64,000 nt of DNA from Phaeosaccion multiseriatum (taxonomy: Eukaryota; Ochrophyta, other classes), in NCBI GenBank assembly GCA_965112735.1, contig OZ218961.1, positions 2,170,001-2,234,000 on the forward strand. The letters are read 5' to 3'. This document shows positions 32,067 through 43,988 of this stretch, piece after piece. Under the pieces are notes generated by a model. That model made no database searches, was not told the origin of the DNA, and was given only the letters and a program-made list of their open reading frames with translations. A program made the translations under genes and the position numbers. Within the stretch, counting starts at the first letter, position 1. The number at the start of each line of letters is the position of its first letter.

Positions 32067-34095
32067 ATGACGGTAGCGAGGGAGGCAACAGCAGCAGCAG
32101 CCGCAGCAGGAGCAGCACCAGCAAGGCAAATGTGGGGCTCCACTTCGGTCGATGGCTGCCTCGCCGCGGCGACGACAAGGCAAGCTCGCAGTGGAAGGAA
32201 GAGGATGAGAGCGAAAAGTGCATCGACGAAGGGATTGGCTCGGGTACTCCCAGCATCTTCTCCTTTGGATTTTAGAGCAAGCGCGGCGGCCGCTGCCAGA
32301 GTGCTGCTGCTCTCCGTCATGCTGTTGAGCAGCCACCACCACCACGTGAGTTGCAGCCCGACCCAAGGTCATGCTCGAGCGGCCGCAGGGTCAAGAGTAG
32401 GAGGAGGGATGGATGGCGCCACTGCGGCGGTGACAGCGGCAGCGGGGGCGGTGGGGCTCGGTCGATCATCCGTGCGAGAAGGACGAGCGTCGAGGGTGGC
32501 TACCGCGGCAGCGAGAGCTGCTGCCGCCATCGCTCGAGGAGGGAGCGGGCAAGGAGGAGAGAGAGGAGGGGAGGGAGGGGGAGGGGGCGGCCCGCCTGAA
32601 GGTGATCCCACGCAGCAGTACAGCCCCTACGACGCCCAGCCGCAGCAGCCGCAGTACCAAGGAGGTGAGCAGGACTACCCACAGAAAGATCAGCAGTATG
32701 AGCAGCCGCATGCACAGCAGTACCAGCAGGAGTATGAGGAGGAGTCTGGGCAGTATTACAATGTCCAGGAAGATGAGCAGCAGCAGCCGCAGCAGCAGCA
32801 GCAGGAGCAGCAACCTTACGAGCAGCCATACGAGGAGCAGTACGAAGACCAGTACAATGTCCAAGAAGATGAGCAGCAGTACGAGCAAGCGTATGAGCAG
32901 CCATACGGGGAGCAGTATGCAGACCAGTACAATGCGCAGGAAGGTCAGCAGCAGCAGCAGCCGCAGCCGCAGCAGCAGCAGCAACCTTACGAGCAACCGT
33001 ATGACCCACAGCAGCAGTACGAGCAGCAACAGCAGCAGGCGCCGCAGAGTGAGCTTCCCGAAGGAGAAAGAGAAGGAGAAGGAGGAGGCCGATACTACGG
33101 AGGAGGGGGGCGGGCAGAAGGAGGGTTGTCGAGTCGACAAAGACAAGCACAAGCACAAGAGGGGGAGGGGGAGGGGGAGGGGGAGGGGGAGGGGGAGGGG
33201 GCCATCGATGAGGGGCTGTACTCCCGACAGCTCTACGTCATGGGCAAGTCGGCGATGGCGAGGCTCAGCAAGGCCGACGTGCTCATCGCAGGCATGAGGT
33301 AGGTAGAGGGGAGGGGAGGCAATGGAGCTGCAGTGGGGTGGGGGTGGGGAGGGGAGGGGAGGGGAGGCAGTGTCGCGCTATGTAGGGGGTGATTGGGTGG
33401 GTAGGGTAAGTAATTCGCTGCGTCGTCAGAAGACTCACAGCACAGGTCAAGACCACTTGCCGACGAGATTCCCTCCTCTCCGTGGTCTTAGCAGCAGCTC
33501 GCCCCCCCCCCCCCATCCCTGTGTGTGCGTGTGTGTGTGCGTGTGTGTGTGTGTGTGTGTGACCGTGTGTGTGTGTGTTTGTGTTTGTGTGAATCCATAT
33601 GCATGCCCTCTTGTCCCCCCCCCCCCTCTCTCCACCATCCACTGCCATCTTATGCCATTTGCTGCCATCCCCAGCGGGCTGGGCCTGGAGGTGGCGAAGA
33701 ACGTCATCCTAGCTGGTGTCAGGTCCGTCACCATCCTTGATGACGCACGCCCCTGCATGGAGGACCTTGCCACGCACTGGGCACTGGACGAGGGTACGTC
33801 CGTAACGCTTACGTTACGCTTACGTTACGCTTACGTAACTCTTACGTAGGAGGAGGTCGGGGGGTTGGGGAGCGTGTTGTGGTGTCGTGGGTGGGAGGGG
33901 CATGCTGCTCAGTTTTGGTCTGCCTTATGTGTGCGGCCTCGGCGGAAAGGCAGAGTCTATCATCATCCTTCTCTCCTCTCCCCCTCTCTCTTTCACACAC
34001 ACACACACTCTCTCCCGCTCTCTCTCGCTCTCTCTCGCTCTCTCTCGCTCTCTCTCTTCCTCTCGCTCTCTCTCTCTATCTCTCTCTCTCTCTTC

Positions 34096-34126
<31 letters not shown>

Positions 34127-36762
34127 GTTCCCTTCCCCCCGCTCTCTGTCTCTCTCTACTCTCTCTCTCTCTCTTGCTCATTTCTGCTCGCCTGCCTGAC
34201 CCATATACCTGCCCGCTATTACGGCTGTCCCCTCACTAAGAACTTGTACGCACGGGCAAGGAGGAGCGCACACGCGCAGAGTGCAGCCTCGCCAAGCTGC
34301 AAGAGCTCAACCCTTACGTAGACGTCAAGGTACGTACTTTCGTACATACGTAAGGTTACGTGGGATTGCGGACGGTACGGCGCTCAGTTCTGCTGCTGCT
34401 GCTGCTGCTTGACCGGGGACAGGCGACTCGTGCTTCATGGTGAAGACTTTTCCTTCTTGAGCATTGGCTTCCCTCCCTCTCCCTCCCTTCTCCCTTCCTT
34501 CCTCTCTCACTCACCCTCTCCTCACTCCCTCCCTCCCTCCCTCCCTCCCTCCCTCCCTCCCTCCCTCCCTCCCTCCCTCCCTCCCTCCCTCCCTCCCTCC
34601 CTCCCTCCCTCCCTCTCTTCTCCCTTCCTTCCTCCCTCTCCCTTCCTTCCTCTCTCACTCACCCTCTCCTCACTCTCTCCCTTCCTCCCTCACTCTCTCT
34701 GTCTCTCCCTCCCTCCCTCCCTCACTCTCTCTCCCTCCCCCCTCTCTCTTTAGCTCCTGTCGGGTAGCTTGAAGCGCTCCACAGTCCTGGAGGGCACAGG
34801 GGGGGCAGGAGGGGGAGACTGCCCATATGACTGTGTGGTGGCTGTGGACCAGTCTCTCAACACACAGCTGAAAGCCAATCTCGGCTGCAGGCAGGCGGGC
34901 TCCAAGGTCAGTCAGTCAGTACCCGGTGTCAGTCAGTCAGCCAGTAGCTGGTGTCAGTTACCCATTGCCTTCCCCGCCTCTCACGTGTGGACTGAAACTG
35001 TCCCTGTCACTCACACTGTCACACTGCCACTCACACTCACCCTCACACTGCCACTCACACTGACCGCTCACAACTGACAACAACTGCCATCACACTGCTC
35101 CTCACAACTGATAACTGTCTCCGTAGTTCATCAGCACGAGCACTCGGGGCGCCTTCGCGTGTGTCTTCTGTGACTTCGGAGATCGATTCACAGTGGAGGA
35201 TGCGGACGGAGAGAGGCCCAAGACCTGTCTAGTGGGCAAGATTGGGGTCCTGCAACCCCAACTTGGTGCACTTGACGAGGAGACAGCAGCAGCAGGAGCA
35301 GCAGCAGCTGGGAGTAGCAGTCCCAAGGGGGCCGGCTGGGCAGAGGAGGATACCCGAGGTGCTGGTGGTGTTGGTGCTTCGCTGCCGCTATCTGTAAGCC
35401 TGGAGTGTGTGGAGGACGGTAGGCACGACTTTAGCATGGGGGATGTCGTCACCCTGCAAGGAGGGGACGGGGAAGGTGAGTGGTTAGAGGCGTATGGGGA
35501 AGGGAGGGAGGGGGGCTAGAGGCGTACGGGTAGTGCGTCCGTCTGTCTCTTGTCTCGCTGTCTCGGTCTGTCTCTCTGTGTCTGTCTATCTGTCTGTCTG
35601 TCTGTCTGTCTGTCTCTGTGCCTCTGTCTGTATGTGTGTATCTGTTTCAGTGTTCGTGACTCCCTTTCAGTCTGTCCGTACCTACCTCTCTGTGAGCATG
35701 GAGTATGTGCGTCTGTCTCTTGCCTATCAGAATCCCTGTCCCTCTCCTGTGTGTGTGCATCTCTTGATCCCTGCCCCCCCCCCCTCCTTCCCCCCTTCTG
35801 CCCCTCTACAGAAGTATTAGGCGGCGTCTCCTTCACTGTCCAAGTCCACACCGTACAAAAGATGACCCTGACGCTCGAGGAGGGACAACAACAACACATA
35901 CAGCAGTTGGTGATACAGGAGCAGCAGCAAGCAGGGTGGCTGGAACAGGAGCTTACCCTCGCTAAGGAGGTGGTGCAAGTAAAGAGGCCCGAGGACATGT
36001 CCTTTGTCACGCTCAGGGATGCGTTGGAGAGCCCCGCAGGTAAGGGGGGAGGGGGAGGGGGTGGGTTGGTAGGATGGCAGTGGATGGGTGGGTGGATTGG
36101 TAGGATAGGATGGCAGTCAATGGATGGGTGGGATGGCGGTAGATGGGTACAAAGGGTGGATGGGGACAGAGGGTGTCAGGACAGGGTGTTTCAGGACAGA
36201 GGGTGTCAGGACAGAGGGTGTCAGGACAGAGGACAGAGGGTGTCAGGACAGAGGGTGTCAGAAAGAGGAGCACCTTGTTGTGGAAACGCGAGGGTTCTAA
36301 CCCTTTCAACCTGCCCAACCCATCCACTGCCATCCCCCATCCATTACCATCCACCCAAAGGTGAACTGCTGTCTCTGGTGCAGCTCACGGACTTCGGCAA
36401 GATGGAGCCTAAACGCTTGTTCTCTGTCCTCTCCTCCTTCCTGCTGCTCGACGACTGGATGGCAGCCAACGGTGAGCAACCAGAGTTATTCAGTTGCAGT
36501 GTCAGTTTCAGTTTATTGACCTCGGTCATATGTCGATAGTATCTGTATCACAAACACACACTTCCACACGCACACACACACACGTCCCCTGACGCCGTCC
36601 TTGCATCCATCCATCCGCTGCCATCCATGCATCCATCCATCCGCTGCCATCCATCCGCTGCGATGCCCACCCTCACCACCACCCAAAATGGTTGCCCCCC
36701 CTGCCCCTTGTCTGTGCGTGCATCCCTGCGTGCATATGTGCATGGATGTGTGTGTGTGCGTA

Positions 36763-36819
<57 letters not shown>

Positions 36820-39800
36820 GTGTGCGTGTATATGTGTATTGATTGGTGTTTGCGTGTGTGTGTTGTGTGCGTCCGTGCGTGCGTACATGCGTTCATGATT
36901 GGCCGTGTGTGTGCGTGCGTGGGGTCCACAGACGGGTTCTTCCCTCTCTCTGGCAGCGAGCAAGACGCCGCCTCCTTCCTCCGCCTCCTCCAAGACCACC
37001 CTCTCTGCACACAGACCACAAGCCCAGGGGTGGACGAGGATGTCGTGAAGACCTTCGCCAGAGGATGTGCGGGCAGGTGAGGGAGGGAGGGAGGAAGGAA
37101 GGAAGGGATGGGGGGAGGGAGGGAGGGAGGGGAGGTTGTGGGGGGGGACAGCCAACGCGTGTCGTAGTTTCGTTGTTTGTCTTTTGTGTGCCTCCCCCCC
37201 CCCTTCCCCTCCCATCCCCTCCCATCCAATACCATCCAGTACCATCCCATATCATTGACTACCTCATCCGCTACCATCCCCTCCCATCCACTGCCATCCA
37301 CTGCCATCCACTGCCATCCCCTCCCATCCACTGCCATCCACTGCCATCCCCACCCCCCGCCTCAGCATGTGCCCACTGTCGGCGACTTTCGGTGGTCTGG
37401 TGGGACAGGAGGTGCTCAAGGCTTGCTCGGGGCTCTTTAAGCCCCTCAAACAGTTTCTGCTCTACGACTGTATCGAGGCACTGCCCGACCCTCTGCCAGG
37501 TTAGGAAGAGGTCGGGAGGAGGAGGAGGAGGGGGAGGAGGGGGAGGAGGGGGTGGTGAATCACGAATTGCTGACGCTACGTGATCCCCGTAGAGACTCAA
37601 GACCCCCCGCCCCCCCCCCGTCCACTGCCGTCCACTGCCGTCCACTGCCATCCACTGCCATCCACTGCCATCCACTGCCATCCACTGCCATTCCTCCCTC
37701 CTGCAGACATTCAGGACTGCGCCCCCCGGGGAGACCGTTACGACGGACAGCGGGCGGTCCTTGGAGACGCCTTGCAGAGGAAGCTTCTCAACCAGAGGTG
37801 CGGCCGTGTGTGTGTGTGTGTGCGTGTGTATGTGTGTGTGCGCGTGAAGGTGTGTATGTGTACGTGCATGTGTACGTTTTGCGCGTGCGGGTGTGTTCGT
37901 GTATGAGTGTGTTTGTGTATGTGTGTGCATGTGTGTGTTTGTGCGTGTGGGGGTGCGTGTGTGTGTGCGCGCATGACTGTGTGTGAGAGCGCGCACGCAA
38001 TTACTCTCAATTCACCTCTCTCCTGTCCGCTGCCATCTCCCCCCCCCCTCCTAGGCTGTTTGTGGTAGGGGCAGGCGCCATTGGCTGCGAAGTGCTCAAG
38101 AATTTTGCCCTCATGGGTGTCGGGTGTGAAGACCCGCAGATAGAGGAGTATGGGGAGGAGGATGGGGATGGCAGTGGATGGGGAGACAAGATGGCGACTG
38201 AGGCTGAGGTAGAGGGGGGTGGCAGTGGATGGGGAGACAGCACGAAGGAGTGGTCTCATGGCGAGGCGGGCGAGAATGAGATGGCAGTGGACGGTGAAAA
38301 AGAGATGACAGACGACGATGTCGAGCTGCTAAAGCAGAAGAGAAAGGAGGAGGAGGAGGAGGAGGAGGAGGCTATCAAGGCTACGGAGGAGATTGAGGCT
38401 TTGGGAGTTGAGGTGCTGGTGGAGAAGGAGGAGGAGGAGGAGGAGGAGGAGGAGGAGGAGGATGAGGAGGTAGTAGAGGAGGAGGAGCGGGGAGAGAAGA
38501 AGAAGAAGAAGGAGGAGGAAGCAATTAGAGAGGCGGAGATGGGGGAGGAGGTTAGAGAGCGCTCTGGGCAGGGAGAGACTCAGACTGGGGCAGTTGGTGA
38601 TACATCAGCGGTGGTAGGCGAGGAGCAAGAGCTCGACTCAGACACAACAGATACAGAAGACGTCGATGATATCGACATTTTTAAGGAGTGGCCGGAGTGG
38701 AAGAAGTGGGAGGATTGGAAAGGGTTGGGAGAGGAGGAGGAGGAGGAGGAGGAGGAGGAGGTGGAGGAGGGAGAGTCGGGGGAGGGTAGCGACGACAACG
38801 ACGACTTCAGCGGTGAGGAGGGAGGGGAGGGGGCGGAAGCAGCAGCGCAAGTGGACGTGGAGGTGGAGGAGGAGGAGGAGCCCAAGGCCACTAACGAAGG
38901 GGTAAGGAGGGGCGGCCAAGTAGAGGAGCGAGTGAGGGGCGGGGCCACTGCGGGGATGGCAGTGGACGGAAAGGAGGAGGAGGAGGAGGAGGAGGAGGAG
39001 GAGGAGGAGGAGGAGGAGGAGGAGGAGGAGGCGGAGGAGGAGGAGGGGGAAGGGGAGGATGGCAGTGGATGGGAGGAGGGTGCCCGAGTCGGGAGGGGGG
39101 AGGAGGACGAGGACAGGGAGGGAGAGGAAGATGGACAAGACGCTGCCATGGCAGTGGATGAAGAGGGGGGCTCACAGACTGGCAGCGACGGGAGGGGCGT
39201 GTTCGTGACGGATATGGACACCATCGAGAAGAGCAATCTCAACAGGTTAGGTTAGCGGGTTGGTGATCGGTTGGCGGGTTGTAAATCCGCTCTCTCTCTC
39301 ACACTCTCACACACACACACTTACTCACTCGCACACTCGCTTACTCACTCACTCACGTACTCACTTACCCACTCACTCACTCATCACCTACTCACTCACT
39401 CACCCCCTCACTCACTCACTCTCCCACTCACTCACTCTCCCACTCACTCACTCTCCCACTCACTCTCTCCCACTCACTCACTCACTCACTCACTCACTCG
39501 CTTACTCACTCACTCACTCACTCACTCACTCACTCGCTTACTCACTCACTCACTCACTCACTCACTCACTCACTCACTCACCCACCCTCTCACTGCCTTA
39601 CTACACCCCCCCACCACAGGCAGTTTCTGTTTCGCAGCAAGGATGTGGGCATGAGTAAGAGTGAGTGTGCGGCGGAGGCCGTCAGAAGCATGAACCCTGC
39701 CATGCACATCACCAGCTTCGATAAGAAGGTAGGCATATGGGCAGGCAGTACTTGGTGTCAGTCAGTCACTCAGTCAGTCGGTCAGTCAGTCAGTCGGTCA

Positions 39801-42800
39801 GTTAGTCAGTTAGTCAGTCAGTCAGTCAGTCAGTCAGTCAGTCAGACAGGTAGGGAACCCCGCCATGCACATCACCAGCTTCGACAAGGAGGTAGGCATA
39901 TGGGTAGACAGTGCTTGGTGTCAGTCAGTCAGTACCTGGTGCCACCCCTCCCCCCGAAAGCCATGTCACCACAACTGCTGTATCACCAACTGCTGTACAC
40001 TGCTGTATCACCAACCGCTGAAGGTGTGCGGAGAGACCGAGGCTTTCTTCGACGCCTCCTTTTGGGAGGGAATCGACGTCGTCACCAACGCACTGGACAA
40101 TGTCCAGGCAAGGCTCTTTGTGGATAACCAATGCGTTTACTACAGCCTGCCTCTACTCGACAGCGGCACGCTGGGCACCAAGGGGAACACTCAGGTTCGT
40201 GTGTGTGTGTGTGCTGTGTGTGTCTGTGTGTTTCAGTGTGGGGGTGTGTGGGCGTGTGTGTCAGTGTGTGTCTGTGGTTGTGGTCGTGTGTGGGTACCCC
40301 TCTTTATCCATACCCCTTACGTAACCCCCACACACCCCCACCATTGACTTACTGCTCACCCACCCATTGACATCACCACAACCACCCTGAACTGAACTAG
40401 GTGGTGATTCCCGGCCTGACTGAGAGCTACGGAAGTAGCGCCGACCCCGAAGAGACGGCAATCGCCCTGTGCACCATCAAACACTTTCCCTACGCCATCG
40501 AGCACACCATTCACTGGGCACGGGACTTGTTTGACGGGGGGTTTAGGCTACGGCCCGACAATCTCAGAAGGATGGTGGAGTGTGGCGGGGATGCGAAGAA
40601 GGAGGTGAGTGGGAGGGAGGGAGGGAGGGAGGGAGGGAGGGAGGGAGTGGGAGAGGGAGGGAGGGTGGGAGGGAAGGAGGGAGGGAGGGAGGGAGGGAGG
40701 AAGGAAGGAAGGAAGGAAGGAAGGAAGGAAGGGAGGGAGGGAGGGAGGGAGGGAGTGGGAGAGGGAGGGAGGGTGGGAGGGAAGGAGGGAGGGAGGGAGG
40801 AAGGAAGGGAGGAAGGGAGGGAGGGAGGGAGGGAGGGAGGGAGGGAGGGAGGGAGGGAGTGGGAGAGGGAGGGAGGGTGGGAGGGAAGGAGGGAGGGAGG
40901 GAGGGAGGGAGGAAGGAACGAAGGAAGGAAGGGAGGGAGGGTGGGAGGGAAGGAGGGGAGGGAGGGGGGGAGGGAGGAAGGAAGGAAGGAAGGGAGGGAG
41001 GGAGGGAGGGAGGGAGGGAGGGAGGGGAAGGGGATTCATGGGAGGGGGGTTTAGGGTTGAGGGGGAGGGCGGGACAGGGGAGGGGGCCCATCTGCTGCCA
41101 TCCCTTATGTTACGTATCTTCATTGTATAATCGTTACGTATGTCATTACGTATGCATGTGTCCTTGTTAGGAGGCCTTCGTGGCGGAGGTGGCCTCTCAG
41201 GGAAAGTTCTCCGCGTGGAACACTCTTCGGGAGATGCGTTTGGACCTGTTGGAGGCCGGCTACGGGGATGGCAGTGCATGGGCAGGGGAGGAGGGGAGTG
41301 GTGGTGCTACGGCCATGGCCTTTGGCGACTGTCTGGAGTGGGCCAAGCGGCAGTTCGAAGAGCACTTCTACAGGTGAGTAGTGAGAGGGCAGGGGATGGC
41401 AGTGGATGAGTAGTGAGAGGGCAGGGGATGGCAGTGGATGAGGAGTGGGAGGCTCGTGCGTGCGTGTGTGCGTGCGTGCGTGTGTGCGTGTGTGCGAGTC
41501 GATCCTCTGTCCTCGTCCCTGTGCCTTCTCACCCATGTGATGTACATCTAATGCACCTCACCCATATGCCTCTCCCCTGTGTGCCTCTTCTCATTGCCAG
41601 CGCCCCCCTGGACCTTCTCAAGCAGCACCCGCTCGACAGCTTAGACGAGGAGGGAGATTCCTTCTGGACAGGTGCGTTCCGTTTACTGCCATCCGTCTGC
41701 TGCCTTCCATCCCTTTATTGCCATCCGTCTACTGCCATCCCTTGACTGCCATCTCTCTGCTGCCACCACCCTGCCTCTGTGTACCTCCCCATATCCCTCT
41801 CATAGGCCTTTCATATGCCCCTCACGTACGTCTCATATGCCTCTCATATGCCTCTCATATGCCTCTCATATGCCTCTCATATGCCTCTCATCTGCCTCTC
41901 ATAGGCCTTTCATATGCCCCTCACATACCTCTCAAATGCCTCTCAAATGCCTCTCATATGCCTCTCATATGCCTCTCATATGCCTCTCATATGCCTCTCA
42001 TATGCCTCTCATATGCCTCTCATATGCCTCTCATATGCCTCTCATAGGCCTCTCATATGCCCCTCACGTACCTCACATGTGCCTCTCATATGCCTCTCAT
42101 GTGCCTCTCATATGCCTCTCATATGCCTCTCATATGCCTCTCATATGCCTCTCATATGCCTCTCATATGCCTCTCATATGCGTCTCATATGCCTCCGTAT
42201 ACCCCCCCTCCCATAACATCAACATACCTTCCTTCCCACATATGCCTGTGCATGCCTCCTCACTTACCCACCCCATCAGGAGCCCGACGACCTCCCACCC
42301 CTCTTCGACTGAGCTCCCTCTCCTCCACTCACAGAGAGTTTGTGTGGTGGACAGCGGTGTTGAGGGCGCAGGTGTTTGGCCTCAGAGTGCCCCGGAGGGT
42401 GGGGGAGGTGAGGGGATCGGGAGATGACGGGGGGCGGGTGGGGGGTGGGGTGGGTACGTGAGTGGGTGGGTGGGATGGCAGCGGAGAGAGAGAGGCGGGA
42501 GGGAGGGAGGGAGGGAGAGAAGGGGGAGGAGGGGAGAGAGTGAGAGGGAGCGAGGGAGGGAGGGAGAGGGAGGGAGGGAGAGGGAGGGAGGGAGAGGGAG
42601 GGTGTTTGTTTGGGGGTTGTAGGCGAGCCCATATGCGAGGACTACGAAGTGATTCTCCGACACTGTGAGCGCTCTAAGCAAATGCCATAGAGCTACCCGT
42701 GCTGCGGCTTCTGCTCACTAACCCTTCCTCCCTCCCTCCCTCCCTCCCTCCCTCCCTCCCTCCCTCCCTCCCTCCCTCCCTCCCTCCCTCCCTTTTCCCT

Positions 42801-43955
42801 CCTTCCCTCCCCACCTCCCTCCCTCTTCGTCCCTCTCACCCTCTCTCCCTCCCTCCCTCCTTCCCTCCCTCCCCACCCTCCCCTCCACATGCTCTCCCCC
42901 AAGCTGGCCAACAAGACGAGCGGCTCTCGTTTGGCTACTGCTGCCGCCTCTCTTCGACAAGTCACTGAAAAGGATAGCGATGACGTCCTTGCTAGGGCAG
43001 TACGCGAAGAGCTCAATGCAGTGCGAGGCCTACTCAGAGAGAGGGAGGGGGAGGGGGGGGGCGCACGTGACGGCTCGGAACCCTCTCTCCCTCATCTCCA
43101 CATCGCCCCACTGGCCTTTGAGAAGGATGATGATACCAACGGTGAGAGATCGTCGTGGCGGTTTCGTGGCGGTTTCGCGGCGGTTGTGCTGTTGTGGTGC
43201 TCCTTGTGGTGCTGTTGTGGTGATTGAGGTGGTGCTTGTTGCTTCAGTGTTCTTGCCGCGAAGTAATCGCATGCCCTCCCCCCCTCTCCTGTCTCCTCCC
43301 CCCTCCCCCCCTCCAGGGCACATTGACTTCATCACAGCGGCTTCGAACCTCCGTGCTGCTGTTTACGGCATCCCCTCCGCCGACAAACTCAGCACCAAGC
43401 GAGTCGCAGGTCCTGACACCCACTACCAACTAGCATTGTCCTGACACCCACTACCAAGTTGCATGACCAACTAGCATTGTCCTGACACCCACTACGAACT
43501 AGCATTTCCAACTAGTATGGTCCTGACACCCACTACCAACTAGCATTGTCCTGACACCCACTACCAACTTGGATGACCAACTAGCATTGTCCTGACACCC
43601 ACTACCAACTAGCATTGCCAACTAGCATTGTCCCGACACAAATTACTTGCAGCTAGCACTTGTCTTGACACTCTGTCTCTGTCCTGACACCCACTACTCA
43701 CTGTCCTGACACCCACAATCACTGTACTACACTGTGCTGCCACTCCCAGGGAGGATCGTGCCCGCCATCGCCACCACCACCTCCGTGGTGTCAGGACTGG
43801 TATGCGTGGAGCTTATCAAGCTTGTACAGAGGGAGGAGGAGGAAGAGGAAGGGGAGGGAGGGGAGGGAGGGGGGCGGCAACAGCAGCACACGCAGGGCAT
43901 GCGGGGGCAGGAAGAGGGGACGGAAGGTTTCGGCCTAGGGAAGAGAAGGAGGGAT

Positions 43956-43988
<33 letters not shown>

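Noticed and set aside
36513-37337. His/Thr-rich frames antisense to E1 exons 7-9
   Set aside because: Produced by (GT)n and CCATCCACTG arrays on the opposite strand of confirmed coding exons.
42600-42690. Possible extra E1 exon with [21 protein letters not shown]
   Set aside because: It reads well after a GTAG-like acceptor but runs into a stop, and exon 17 (ending 42407) joins in phase to 42904 without it.
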